Part shown: positions 1-7,007 of the stretch, piece after piece
Layout: each line of letters starts with the position of its first letter
Position numbering within the stretch: the first letter of the stretch is position 1
Origin: Streptococcus lactarius
Lineage (GTDB): Bacteria > Bacillota > Bacilli > Lactobacillales > Streptococcaceae
Length of the DNA: 24,694 bases
Direction of reading: 5' to 3'
Assembly: GCF_016642265.1 (NCBI RefSeq)
Contig: NZ_MRXX01000001.1
Span: forward strand, 14,822 to 39,515
Notes under the pieces: generated by a model
The model's database searches: none
What the model saw: only the letters and a program-made list of their open reading frames with translations
What the model was told of the DNA's origin: nothing
Program-made: the position numbers and the translations under genes

Positions 1-55
1 CTTGCTCGACAATCCAAAGAAAATTGAGAGGCTAGGACTTTTGTCCCAGCCTCTT
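1..55 (-). repeat. Partial copy of a streptococcal intergenic repeat
   Basis: These bases are almost identical to 302-356, with one mismatch (g26 against a). They look like the distal end of a longer repeat whose complete copy is at 181-356; the rest of this copy lies outside the window. The end of the unit is a hairpin that reads better as RNA on the minus strand. Confidence 0.8.
27..54 (-). terminator. Terminator downstream of tRNA-Arg (repeat-encoded hairpin)
   Basis: On the minus strand GAGGCTGGGAC and GTCCTAGCCTC pair around an AAAA loop. The one odd pair is G-U in minus-strand RNA but A-C in plus-strand RNA, so the hairpin favours the minus orientation. A T-rich stretch follows. It lies 7 bases after tRNA-Arg and probably ends that transcript. 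Confidence 0.65.
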
Positions 56-61
56 AACTAC

Positions 62-133
62 TCCACCCTGAGGGAATCGAACCCCCATCTCAAGAACCGG
101 AATCTTACGTGATATCCATTACACTAAGGGTGG
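62..133 (-). tRNA. tRNA-Arg (anticodon CCG)
   Basis: The minus strand folds as a 72-base cloverleaf. The 7-bp acceptor stem is CCACCCT/AGGGTGG with discriminator A. The anticodon stem is TAAGA/TCTTG around the loop TTCCGGT, giving anticodon CCG, and the T loop contains TTCGATT. The CCA end is not encoded. It has its own promoter (144-172) and stands alone between two copies of an intergenic repeat. Confidence 0.95.
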
Positions 134-143
134 CAACTGTTAT

Positions 144-172
144 AGTATATCAAATTTTCAAGTATATGACAA
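144..172 (-). promoter_or_regulatory. Promoter of tRNA-Arg
   Basis: The minus strand shows -35 TTGTCA (167-172), a 17-base spacer, and -10 TATACT (144-149). The -10 ends 10 bases before the mature tRNA 5' end, a normal distance for a tRNA promoter. Confidence 0.8.
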
Positions 173-180
173 GTAAAAAA

Positions 181-356
181 AGAGTGGGATATAAATCGGT
201 GATTCGTTAGAATGCAATTTCGTCGTCCCACCTCCTCACGGTTAAGTAGGGCTGTGAAAGCTAATGAAATCAACGTAGTAGAGCCCATTCAACCACTACG
301 TCTTGCTCGACAATCCAAAGAAAATTAAGAGGCTAGGACTTTTGTCCCAGCCTCTT
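181..356 (-). repeat. Complete copy of a streptococcal intergenic repeat
   Basis: This non-coding block is rich in inverted repeats: GTGGGA/TCCCAC near its left end, GGGCT/AGCCC and ACGTAGT/ACTACGT in the middle, and the GAGGCTGGGAC hairpin at the right end. Its last 55 bases recur at 1-55. The first bases of a similar hairpin, in the opposite orientation, appear at 24680-24694. From memory, elements of this kind recur in viridans streptococcal genomes. The left boundary is approximate. Confidence 0.7.
328..355 (-). terminator. Terminator of rpsA (repeat-encoded hairpin)
   Basis: The hairpin is the same as at 27-54 and starts about 8 bases after the rpsA stop codon. The stem is GAGGCTGGGAC/GTCCTAGCCTC with an AAAA loop, followed by AATTTTC on the minus strand. 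The repeat appears to have been adopted as the rpsA terminator. Confidence 0.7.
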
Positions 357-363
357 AAAAATT

Positions 364-1563
364 TTACAATTCGATATCGCCAAACAAGTCAGCCATTGAG
401 AATCCAGTTTGAGTTTCTGGAAGATCAAAGTCACGTTTTTCTTGTTTTGGACGACGTGGGCGAGATTGACGTTTTTCTTGCTTTTCGCCTTCTTCTTGAG
501 CTGGACGTTCTTCAAGAGCTTTGATTGAAAGGGATACACGTTCATCAGCAGCATTTACTTCAAGAACTTTAACCGTTACTTCTTGTCCAACTTTAAGAAC
601 ATCTTTTGGATTTTCAACACGTTTGTGTGAAATTTGTGAGATGTGAACAAGTCCATCGATACCTGGCAATACTTCAACGAATGCACCGAAGTCAGTCAAA
701 CGTTTAACTGTTCCCTCGATCACGTCACCAGCAGCCAATTTTTGTTCAACGCCATCCCATGGTCCAGGTGTTGTAGCTTTCAATGAAAGGGATACACGAC
801 CTTCTTCTTCGTTCAAGTCAAGAACTTTTACTTGGATTTCTTCACCAACAGTTACAACTGATTTAGGTGAAACGTTGCGTTCGTGTGACAATTCAGTCAA
901 GTGAACCAATCCATCAACACCACCAAGGTCGATGAAAGCACCAAAGCTTGTGATACGTGCAACTTTACCAGTTACGATATCGCCAACGTTCAATTTACCA
1001 AATACTTCAGCGCGTGCTGCTGCAGCTGATGCTTCAACAACTTCACGACGTGAAAGAATGAAACGGTTTTCTTTTGGATCTACTTCTTTGATTTTCGCAT
1101 CAAATTCTTGACCTACGAAACGTTCAGTGTTACGTACAAAACGAGTATCAAGCATTGAAGCTGGAATAAATCCACGAAGTCCTTCAAATTCTACTGAAAG
1201 TCCGCCTTTAACAGCGCGTGTTCCTTTAACAGTAACAACTTCTTCTTCACGACCAACCAATTTGTCCCATGCTTTGCGAGCTTCTAAACGTTTTTTAGAT
1301 ACAAGGTAAGTTACTGTATCAGTATCTTTACCAACTACTTGACGAAGAACAAGCAATTCAAGTGTTTCACCTGGTTTAACCAAATCGTTGATGTCCGCAT
1401 CACGATCGTTTGTCAATTCGCGAAGAGTCAAGACACCTTCAACACCAGTTCCAGAGATTGCAACGTTAGCTTGGTTCGCATCAACTGTCAATACTTCAGC
1501 AGTAACGACGTCACCTGGTTCAACTTGGCTAACACTGTTTAGCAAATCTTCAAATTCATTCAT
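364..1563 (-). CDS. rpsA: 30S ribosomal protein S1
   Basis: RpsA binds mRNA in the small ribosomal subunit through OB-fold S1 domains. The 399-residue protein has four such domains, at about residues 16-90, 108-172, 193-262 and 280-350; the last two carry the clear pattern GxVxxxxxFGAFxxL...GLVHxSxxS. A charged, low-complexity tail follows (Lys/Arg/Glu/Gln-rich, about 353-380), with a short conserved-looking end [10 protein letters not shown]. Four domains and about 400 residues are usual for Firmicutes; proteobacterial S1 has six. The ATG is preceded by GGAGG at good spacing. A 6-bp hairpin (CAAGTT/AACTTG, 1584-1600) lies just upstream of the ribosome binding site. The gene follows the tRNA-Tyr/tRNA-Gln pair and ends at a repeat-derived terminator. 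I found no convincing promoter of its own; transcription may start between 1600 and 1680. Confidence 0.97.
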   Translation of the reverse strand: MNEFEDLLNSVSQVEPGDVVTAEVLTVDANQANVAISGTGVEGVLTLRELTNDRDADINDLVKPGETLELLVLRQVVGKDTDTVTYLVSKKRLEARKAWDKLVGREEEVVTVKGTRAVKGGLSVEFEGLRGFIPASMLDTRFVRNTERFVGQEFDAKIKEVDPKENRFILSRREVVEASAAAARAEVFGKLNVGDIVTGKVARITSFGAFIDLGGVDGLVHLTELSHERNVSPKSVVTVGEEIQVKVLDLNEEEGRVSLSLKATTPGPWDGVEQKLAAGDVIEGTVKRLTDFGAFVEVLPGIDGLVHISQISHKRVENPKDVLKVGQEVTVKVLEVNAADERVSLSIKALEERPAQEEGEKQEKRQSRPRRPKQEKRDFDLPETQTGFSMADLFGDIEL

Positions 1564-1681
1564 CTAAAAAATCCTCCAACAATCAAGTTTTCTTAACTTG
1601 ACATACTAATAATTATTTTTCCTAAGCAAGCACCCGAAACGAGATTCAATATCACCTTTAACGACTTCACCCTATAAAGAA

Positions 1682-1707
1682 ATAAAATACCTAGTTAGAT
1701 ATTTTAT
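1682..1707 (-). terminator. Terminator of the tRNA-Tyr/tRNA-Gln transcript
   Basis: On the minus strand ATAAAATATC and GGTATTTTAT form a 10-bp stem around TAACTA, followed by TTCTTT. It begins 25 bases after tRNA-Gln. The stem is AT-rich and so only moderately stable. An extended -10-like TGATAAAAT overlaps its left arm and may be fortuitous. Confidence 0.5.
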
Positions 1708-1731
1708 CACTTATCTGATATTACCTAAGAA

Positions 1732-1803
1732 CTGGGGTAGCTGGATTCGAACCAACGCATGAGGGAGTCAAAGTCCCTTGCCTTACCGCTTGGCTATACC
1801 CCA
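1732..1803 (-). tRNA. tRNA-Gln (anticodon TTG)
   Basis: The minus strand gives a 72-base cloverleaf with acceptor TGGGGTA/TACCCCA and discriminator G, which is typical of tRNA-Gln. The anticodon loop is CTTTGAC with anticodon TTG, and the T loop contains TTCGAAT. It lies 9 bases after tRNA-Tyr and is probably co-transcribed with it. Confidence 0.95.
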
Positions 1804-1812
1804 TTAATGAGA

Positions 1813-1893
1813 TGGAGAGAGAGGGATTCGAACCCCCGAACCCGAAGGAGCGGATTTACAGTCCGCCGCGTTTAGCCTCTTCGCTATCTCTCC
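1813..1893 (-). tRNA. tRNA-Tyr (anticodon GTA)
   Basis: The minus strand gives an 81-base class II tRNA. The acceptor is GGAGAGA/TCTCTCC with discriminator A, the anticodon is GTA, a long variable arm is present (about GCTCCTTCGGG), and the T loop contains TTCGAAT. It is the first gene of a two-tRNA transcript driven from 1913-1941. Confidence 0.95.
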
Positions 1894-1912
1894 TTATAAA
1901 TCAACAGCATCC

Positions 1913-1941
1913 ATTATACCATTGATTTACTAAAAATGCAA
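1913..1941 (-). promoter_or_regulatory. Promoter of tRNA-Tyr/tRNA-Gln
   Basis: The minus strand carries -35 TTGCAT (1936-1941), a 17-base spacer, and a perfect -10 TATAAT (1913-1918) preceded by TGG, so it is also an extended -10. It lies 19 bases before the tRNA-Tyr 5' end. The -35 overlaps the last codons and stop region of the DUF2969 gene (stop at 1946) only marginally. Confidence 0.85.
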
Positions 1942-1945
1942 GTCC

Positions 1946-2176
1946 TTATTTATTCAAATTATAAGTTTCTATTAAAATTTCAACTGCTTTTTCTAGATTT
2001 TTGTATAGGGAATCAACTGTCCCATTTTTGACAATAGCAAACTGACCTGCCATATCTGCAATTTCACCTATTGTTTTTTTACCAATTGAAAGTGTGAATC
2101 CATCAAAAGTATCCTTTCCAACGGTTACTTTACTATCTACGATTTGAATTTCAATTTTCTTGTCTTTTTTACTCAT
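1946..2176 (-). CDS. DUF2969 family protein
   Basis: This 76-residue protein matches the small, function-unknown DUF2969 family of streptococci and relatives, as I recognise it. It starts with a Lys-rich segment (MSKKDKKIEI). A predicted beta-rich middle follows (about 8-40), with GKDTFDGFTLSIGKKTIGEI, and it ends in an amphipathic helix with repeated LxxAVxxLxxxY spacing (about 58-73). No signal peptide or membrane segment is visible, so it is probably cytoplasmic. The ATG has GAGGA five bases upstream. It has its own promoter and lies between the ilvE terminator and the tRNA promoter, so it is probably transcribed alone. Confidence 0.85.
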   Translation of the reverse strand: MSKKDKKIEIQIVDSKVTVGKDTFDGFTLSIGKKTIGEIADMAGQFAIVKNGTVDSLYKNLEKAVEILIETYNLNK

Positions 2177-2200
2177 TTCAGTCCTCTTTTCACTTTTTCT

Positions 2201-2229
2201 ATTTTACAAAAATTTAGTTTATGGCGCAA
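2201..2229 (-). promoter_or_regulatory. Promoter of the DUF2969 gene
   Basis: The minus strand has -35 TTGCGC (2224-2229), a 17-base spacer, and -10 TAAAAT (2201-2206). The -35 is weak. The promoter starts right after the ilvE terminator tail, which fits independent transcription. Confidence 0.5.
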
Positions 2230-2230
2230 G

Positions 2231-2260
2231 AAAAAAGCTATTCTCAACCGAGAAATAGCT
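2231..2260 (-). terminator. Terminator of ilvE
   Basis: Seven bases after the ilvE stop codon, AGCTATTTCTC and GAGAATAGCT pair on the minus strand with a GGTT loop and one bulged T. TTTTTT follows. This is a classical intrinsic terminator. Confidence 0.85.
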
Positions 2261-2267
2261 ATTTCTA

Positions 2268-3290
2268 TTAATCGACTTTAACGATCCATCCTTCAGGTGC
2301 TTCGACATCACCAAATTGGATACCCGTCAATTCATCATAGAGTTTGTGGGTCACTGGACCGACTTCTGTTTCGGAATAGAAGACATGGAAGTCATCTCCG
2401 TGTTGAACACCACCGATTGGTGAGATAACTGCTGCGGTACCACAAGCTCCTGCTTCTACAAAACGATCCAAATCATTGATAAAGACATCCCCTTCGATTG
2501 GTGTCATACCAAGACGGTGTTCTGCCAAGTAAAGTAAAGAGTATTTGGTGATAGATGGTAAGATAGAAGGGCTCAATGGCGTCACAAATTCGTTATTAGC
2601 AGTGATTCCAAAGAAGTTTGCAGAACCGACTTCTTCAATCTTGGTGTGGGTTGCTGGATCAAGGTAAATGACGTCAGAGAAATTACGATCGTGAGCAATT
2701 TTACCAGGAAGCATGCTGGCTGCGTAGTTTCCTCCAACTTTAGCAGCCCCTGTTCCATGTGGAGCCGCACGGTCATACTCGTCTTGGATCAAGAAGTTAG
2801 TTGGCACCAAACCACCTTTGAAGTAGTTGCCGACAGGCATGGCAAAGATGGTAAAGATATACTCCTCTGCAGGATGCACACCGATAATATCCCCAACACC
2901 GATCAAAAGAGGACGAAGGTAGAGGGTTCCTCCTGTACCATATGGAGGCACATATTCTTCATTAGCTTTGACGACTGCCTTACATGCATTGACAAACATA
3001 TCCACTGGTACTTGTGGCATGAGCAAGCGATCAGCTGTCCGTTGCAGACGTTTAGCATTTTGATCTGGGCGGAACAATTGGACACTTCCGTCTTTTGTAC
3101 GGTAGGCTTTTAATCCCTCAAAGGCTTGTTGGCCATAATGCAAACTTGGAGACGATTCTGAGATATGCAAGGTCGCATCCTCTGTCAATCCCCCCTTTTC
3201 CCAGGCTCCGTTGCAGTAATGCGCCAAAAAGCGATAGGGTAATTTCATATAGTTAAAGCCAAGGTTTTCCCAATCAAGTGATACTGTCAT
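2268..3290 (-). CDS. ilvE: Branched-chain amino acid aminotransferase
   Basis: IlvE is a PLP enzyme that interconverts leucine, isoleucine and valine with their 2-oxo acids, using glutamate/2-oxoglutarate; it is the last step of synthesis and the first of breakdown. The 340-residue length is normal for this class IV aminotransferase. The motif GTGAAKVGGNYA contains the PLP lysine, K184. The substrate-binding region HYGQQAFEGLKAYR lies at about 51-64 and LYLRPL at 123-128. The C-terminal part carries GACGTAAVISPIG, the usual cofactor-phosphate region. The ATG has AGGAG at suitable spacing. Regulation is visible: the promoter (3364-3391) has a perfect CodY box upstream. It lies downstream of parC but is separated from it by a strong terminator. 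Confidence 0.97.
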   Translation of the reverse strand: MTVSLDWENLGFNYMKLPYRFLAHYCNGAWEKGGLTEDATLHISESSPSLHYGQQAFEGLKAYRTKDGSVQLFRPDQNAKRLQRTADRLLMPQVPVDMFVNACKAVVKANEEYVPPYGTGGTLYLRPLLIGVGDIIGVHPAEEYIFTIFAMPVGNYFKGGLVPTNFLIQDEYDRAAPHGTGAAKVGGNYAASMLPGKIAHDRNFSDVIYLDPATHTKIEEVGSANFFGITANNEFVTPLSPSILPSITKYSLLYLAEHRLGMTPIEGDVFINDLDRFVEAGACGTAAVISPIGGVQHGDDFHVFYSETEVGPVTHKLYDELTGIQFGDVEAPEGWIVKVD

Positions 3291-3355
3291 GATAGTTCTC
3301 CTTTATTCTTTTTTTCTAGTCGATTTGAAATTGACCGATTCAGTTTCTCAATCTA

Positions 3356-3371
3356 TGTACACTATTGTACA
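3356..3371. promoter_or_regulatory. Palindrome over the ilvE -10 (possible operator)
   Basis: TGTACA-CTAT-TGTACA is a 6-4-6 inverted repeat that covers the -10 box of ilvE. Its position suits a repressor site, but I do not recognise the motif and it could be chance. Confidence 0.3.
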
Positions 3372-3391
3372 CCAATTCATGAGAATTTCAA
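3364..3391 (-). promoter_or_regulatory. ilvE: Promoter of ilvE
   Basis: The minus strand has -35 TTGAAA (3386-3391), a 16-base spacer, and -10 TACAAT (3364-3369). This gives a leader of about 65 bases before the ilvE ATG. A CodY box ends 11 bases upstream of the -35. Confidence 0.65.
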
Positions 3392-3402
3392 GCGATATTT
3401 TC

Positions 3403-3417
3403 AATTTTCAGAAAATT
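3403..3417. promoter_or_regulatory. CodY box (15/15) upstream of ilvE
   Basis: AATTTTCAGAAAATT matches the published CodY consensus AATTTTCWGAAAATT at all 15 positions. CodY senses branched-chain amino acids (and GTP in bacilli) and controls amino acid genes in low-GC Gram-positives, including ilvE in pneumococcus. Repression of ilvE when branched-chain amino acids are abundant is inferred. Confidence 0.9.
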
Positions 3418-3423
3418 TATTTG

Positions 3424-3453
3424 AAAAAAGTCAGTCTAAGAATAGACCGACTT
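3424..3453 (-). terminator. Terminator of parC
   Basis: Seven bases after the parC stop, AAGTCGGTCTA and TAGACTGACTT form an 11-bp stem with one G-T pair and a TTCT loop, followed by TTTTTT on the minus strand. A T-run on the other strand could make it bidirectional. Confidence 0.9.
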
Positions 3454-3459
3454 CCTTTT

Positions 3460-5913
3460 TTATTTGATTCGTGCTGAAAAGACTTCTTGATCTGAGATTG
3501 TGTCGTTGACAAAGGAGCCATTGCTTGTTCTTTCCGAGACACTGAGCTGAGTCAGATCCACTTCGGTCACTTGACCTGTAGTTGAAGTGATAGCTAGAAT
3601 TTGATCTTGTTCCGCTACTTCTTCTTGGCTCGTAAAGAGATCGAAATCTCCTTGGTCTGTATTGACTGGACCTGCCATGAAAACACGGTGTGGTTTGTTT
3701 TTCAGTTCACGCAAGACCTGTAGTCCACGTTTAGCCCGGCTGGTCACAGGAATATCGTCTTGCGACATCCGTTTCAGACTACCTCGCTGGGTCAGAATGT
3801 ACATACTTGGTGTTGTAGACTTAAAGACGGCTACCACCTGATCCCCATCTTTGAGGTTGATGGCTTTAACCCCTGCTGCCTTCGCTCCTACGACAGGCAC
3901 TTCTTCGATGTTGAAGCGCAGACCATAACCATTTTTTGTAATGATCATGATGTCCTCGAGGACAACTGGTGCAATTGCAACAATACGGTCATCGTCATCT
4001 TTCAACTTAGCATACTTAGTCGATTTAGAACGATAAGTCCGCCATGGGCTCAATTCCTTGCGTTCAAAACGCTTGATTTGACCTTGTTGGGTTGCCGCAA
4101 AGTAGGTCACGCCGTCAAAGTGATCCACAATCTCTGCAAAGAGAATTTCCTCATCCTGCTCGAAATTGGTCAAGGTTTGGCTGAGGTGTTCGCCGATGTC
4201 CTTCCACTTGGTATCTGTCAATTCATGGATAGGGCGATAAATGGCATTTCCCAAGTTGGTAAAGAGCAAGAGATGCTGGGTGGTCTTGGCAGGTTCTATG
4301 AAAATCAAGTCATCATCGTCACGTTTCCCGACTTCTTCCACTGTCGAAGCATTGAAAGAACGAGGAGAGGTCCGTTTAATGTAACCAGCACGGGTCACGC
4401 TGACAAAGGTTTCCTCTTCAACGATTAGACTGGCTGTATCAATCTCGATCGTCTTAGCAGTGTCTTGCAACTCACTGCGACGAGCATTGCCAAAGAGCTT
4501 CTTCACTTCACGCAATTCCTTCTTCATGAGATTGAACATGGTCCGTTCATCCCCAATGATGGCTGCCAAGGTCGCAATTTGCTCCTTGAGGTTAGCATGC
4601 TCTTCTTCCAAGGTGACGATGTCTGTATTGGTCAAGCGGTACAATTGCAAAGTGACAATGGCTTCTGCTTGTTCTTCCGTGAAATCGTAGCTGACCTTGA
4701 GGTTTTCTTTGGCATCTGCCTTGTTATCAGAAGCACGGATCAAGGCTATGACTTCATCGAGGATAGAAATCACACGGATCAAGCCCTCTACGATGTGGAG
4801 ACGGCGTTCCGCCTTTTCCTTATCAAAGCGAGAGCGAGCGACAATAATATCCCGACGGTGAGCAATGTAGCTAGACAAAATCGGAACTATCCCAACTTGA
4901 CGAGGGGTATAATTGTCAATCGCCACCATATTGAAGTTGTAGTTGACCTGCAAATCTGTGTACTTGAACAAGTAGTTCAAGATCAAGTCTGCATTGGCAT
5001 CTTTCTTGAGTTCAATGGCAATGCGAAGACCATCCCGGTCTGACTCATCCCGAACTTCGGCAATGCCGGCCACCTTATTGTTGACACGAACATCGTCAAT
5101 TTTCTTGACCAAGACAGCCTTGTTGATCTCATAAGGAATCTCGGTGACGACGATTTGCTGCTTGCCGCCTTTGAGTTGCTCGATCTCTGTCTTAGAACGG
5201 ACAACTACCCGTCCCTTACCTGTTTCATAGGCTTTCTTGATCTCGTCTCGCCCTTGGATAATGGCACCCGTTGGGAAATCCGGTCCAGGAAGAAACTCCA
5301 TGAGTTTGTCTACCTTAGCAGAAGGATGGTCGATCATGTAGACTACCGCATCGATGACTTCAGCAAGGTTATGGGGCGGAATATCTGTCGCATAACCAGC
5401 AGAAATACCAGTAGCCCCATTGACCAAGAGGTTTGGAAAGGCTGCAGGCAAAACAGTTGGCTCTTTCTCTGTATCGTCAAAGTTCCAGGCAAATGGTACG
5501 GTGTTCTTTTCGATATCTTGAAGGAGATAACCAGCAATTTCAGATAGACGGGCTTCCGTATAACGCATGGCAGCCGGTGGATCACCGTCCATAGAACCAT
5601 TGTTACCGTGCATCTCAACAAGAATCTCACGATTCTTCCAGTCTTGAGACATGCGGACCATGGCATCATAGATCGAACTATCCCCGTGAGGGTGGAAATT
5701 CCCCATGATATTTCCGACAGACTTGGCCGACTTGCGGTAGCCCTTGTCATGGGTATTCCCATCCTTATTCATAGAATAAAGGATCCGCCGCTGAACAGGT
5801 TTCAAGCCATCCCGAATATCAGGAAGAGCCCGTTCTTGAATAATGTATTTGGAGTAGCGACCAAAGCGCTCTCCCATGATGTCCTCCAGGGACATATTTT
5901 GGATATTACTCAT
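3460..5913 (-). CDS. parC: DNA topoisomerase IV subunit A
   Basis: ParC forms the A2 part of the A2B2 topoisomerase IV with ParE; it cleaves and religates DNA to unlink daughter chromosomes. With the start at MSNIQNMSLEDIM the protein has 817 residues. The winged-helix/tower core carries the catalytic Tyr118 in AAMRYTEARL. The C-terminal half (about 490-800) is the DNA-wrapping beta-pinwheel domain. The quinolone-resistance region reads HPHGDSSIYDAMV, with Ser79 and Asp83 (pneumococcal numbering), both the susceptible-type residues; residue 137 is Asn. The frame is open 9 codons further upstream, but those codons begin with TTG and the family N-terminus starts at the internal ATG (5913). No clear ribosome binding site precedes it. 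parE lies upstream, separated by two extra genes, and a palindrome at 5942-5999 sits in the parC leader. Confidence 0.97.
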   Translation of the reverse strand: MSNIQNMSLEDIMGERFGRYSKYIIQERALPDIRDGLKPVQRRILYSMNKDGNTHDKGYRKSAKSVGNIMGNFHPHGDSSIYDAMVRMSQDWKNREILVEMHGNNGSMDGDPPAAMRYTEARLSEIAGYLLQDIEKNTVPFAWNFDDTEKEPTVLPAAFPNLLVNGATGISAGYATDIPPHNLAEVIDAVVYMIDHPSAKVDKLMEFLPGPDFPTGAIIQGRDEIKKAYETGKGRVVVRSKTEIEQLKGGKQQIVVTEIPYEINKAVLVKKIDDVRVNNKVAGIAEVRDESDRDGLRIAIELKKDANADLILNYLFKYTDLQVNYNFNMVAIDNYTPRQVGIVPILSSYIAHRRDIIVARSRFDKEKAERRLHIVEGLIRVISILDEVIALIRASDNKADAKENLKVSYDFTEEQAEAIVTLQLYRLTNTDIVTLEEEHANLKEQIATLAAIIGDERTMFNLMKKELREVKKLFGNARRSELQDTAKTIEIDTASLIVEEETFVSVTRAGYIKRTSPRSFNASTVEEVGKRDDDDLIFIEPAKTTQHLLLFTNLGNAIYRPIHELTDTKWKDIGEHLSQTLTNFEQDEEILFAEIVDHFDGVTYFAATQQGQIKRFERKELSPWRTYRSKSTKYAKLKDDDDRIVAIAPVVLEDIMIITKNGYGLRFNIEEVPVVGAKAAGVKAINLKDGDQVVAVFKSTTPSMYILTQRGSLKRMSQDDIPVTSRAKRGLQVLRELKNKPHRVFMAGPVNTDQGDFDLFTSQEEVAEQDQILAITSTTGQVTEVDLTQLSVSERTSNGSFVNDTISDQEVFSARIK

Positions 5914-5941
5914 ATAGGATACAAAGCCCGAAAAATACAAA

Positions 5942-5999
5942 GTGAAAATAGGAAATTCTTGCAGTGAGCCATGCTCACAAGAGAATTTATCTTTTTCAC
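5942..5999 (-). repeat. Nested palindrome in the parC leader
   Basis: Three nested inverted repeats share one centre: GTGAGC/GCTCAC around CAT, then AAATTCTTG against AGAGAATTT (with a small bulge), then GTGAAAA/TTTTCAC. The whole 58-base block folds into one long interrupted stem. It lies 29 bases upstream of the parC ATG and about 120 bases after the ant gene. It may be a small intergenic repeat, an inefficient terminator, or a 5'-UTR structure. There is no strong T-run. Confidence 0.6.
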
Positions 6000-6116
6000 A
6001 CAGTATTTAGGGCGTGTTCAACTCCTTTCAAAGAATGTTGAGTAGTCTTTTATATATAGAAGTATTCAGTTACACCAAGTAACCAAAGGATCTTTTTTTA
6101 GTTTTAAATAGATTCA

Positions 6117-6935
6117 TTAATGATTAGAAAGTTTCTCTTTAGCATAAGCTATCATCTGCTTAGCCTCTTTGTCATTGTAGGAAAACCCCATCCTTTTTGC
6201 TAATTTTTGCGCTTCACAATCGAATAGCTTCATGGTGGCAAATAAAGACTGACTGATTTTCTCTATACTAGATAAATCTAGCAGATCTGAGAACTCTTTT
6301 TCCTTCTCGGCAGACAAATAGTGAAAGAGATACTTGTAGTTTTTCCCGATGTCAACTATCCCCTTATCCCTTGATACCTGCCAAGCCAAGACCTTCAAGA
6401 GCTCTTGCTGGCAAATGCCATAGAGGTGATCGGTCGCATAGATCAGCTGATTTCTTCGAATGGCCTTGACGACATAAGCCGATACCCACCAAAATTCATT
6501 GCAGGATGCTGCAAATTCCTCTTCTGAGGGCGAAGCAGTCCAGTAGCGCTGAGGATTTGGAGAATAGGCTTCAAACAGACCTTTGTCGTCTTTTAAGACT
6601 TTGAAACTTGCCTCGCTGTCCACCCACTCTTGAATGTGCTCCTTGGGACAGAGTGTCAAATCGATCCGATTGCCATCTTCAAAAAGCATGAGGTAGAGAC
6701 GACGATTTCCAAGTACATTGTGCTGTTCAATCAAACGATTACCAAACTGATCTAGCCAAGATAAATCTGAAATAAGCTCTTCCAAATTCTCAACAATATA
6801 GACCACATCATAATCTTGAAACTCATCTTTTGAGGACTGAGGATTCGTTCGAGATCCGGATAAAGCAATTGCTGAAATACTTAGATTTTTTGAGATCTGC
6901 AAAATTTTATTAACTATCTTAATTTCAGATTTCAT
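6117..6935 (-). CDS. ant: ANT(6)/AadE-type aminoglycoside nucleotidyltransferase homologue
   Basis: The protein resembles ANT(6) streptomycin 6-adenylyltransferases from end to end. It has GSRTNP (27-32), DEFQDYDVVY with the metal-binding Asp41 and Asp43, NRIDLTL with Asp92, CNEFWWVSAYVVKAIRR, DHLYGICQQELLKVLAWQV and GKNYKYLFHYLS. These match ANT(6) landmarks such as KDEFQDYD, KIDLTLLP, CCNEFW and GKNYKF. The length of 272 residues from the ATG at 6935 is a little short for the family. An in-frame TTG lies 30 bases further up, and neither start has a good ribosome binding site. Viridans streptococci are reported to carry an ant gene between parE and parC, which fits. Base composition is like the host (about 48% GC in 6421-6480), unlike the next gene upstream. 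Whether it gives streptomycin resistance here cannot be read from the sequence. Confidence 0.88.
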   Translation of the reverse strand: MKSEIKIVNKILQISKNLSISAIALSGSRTNPQSSKDEFQDYDVVYIVENLEELISDLSWLDQFGNRLIEQHNVLGNRRLYLMLFEDGNRIDLTLCPKEHIQEWVDSEASFKVLKDDKGLFEAYSPNPQRYWTASPSEEEFAASCNEFWWVSAYVVKAIRRNQLIYATDHLYGICQQELLKVLAWQVSRDKGIVDIGKNYKYLFHYLSAEKEKEFSDLLDLSSIEKISQSLFATMKLFDCEAQKLAKRMGFSYNDKEAKQMIAYAKEKLSNH

Positions 6936-7007
6936 GGAAATATCTATTCTAATACAGTCTAACAATAATTAAATTCAAAAGTTTGCTACTCTTTAATGAT
7001 TAATACA

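Noticed and set aside
1..356. Repeat copies around tRNA-Arg as attachment sites of an integrated element
   Set aside because: The interval between them holds only the tRNA and its promoter, with no integrase or cargo, and the repeat does not overlap the tRNA 3' end.
1701..1709. Extended -10 TGATAAAAT as rpsA promoter
   Set aside because: It forms the left arm of an AT-rich terminator hairpin after tRNA-Gln and has no -35, so I treat it as part of the terminator. It could still be dual use.
2646..3113. 155-residue plus-strand frame inside ilvE
   Set aside because: It is antisense to a complete ilvE with all its motifs, and has no ribosome binding site.
3760..5043. Long plus-strand frames inside parC (up to 222 residues)
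   Set aside because: They lie antisense to a complete, conserved parC, lack ribosome binding sites and have no recognisable domains.
5914..5940. 9-codon extension of ParC
   Set aside because: It begins with TTG and is not part of the family N-terminus; MSNIQNMSLEDIM is the conserved start.
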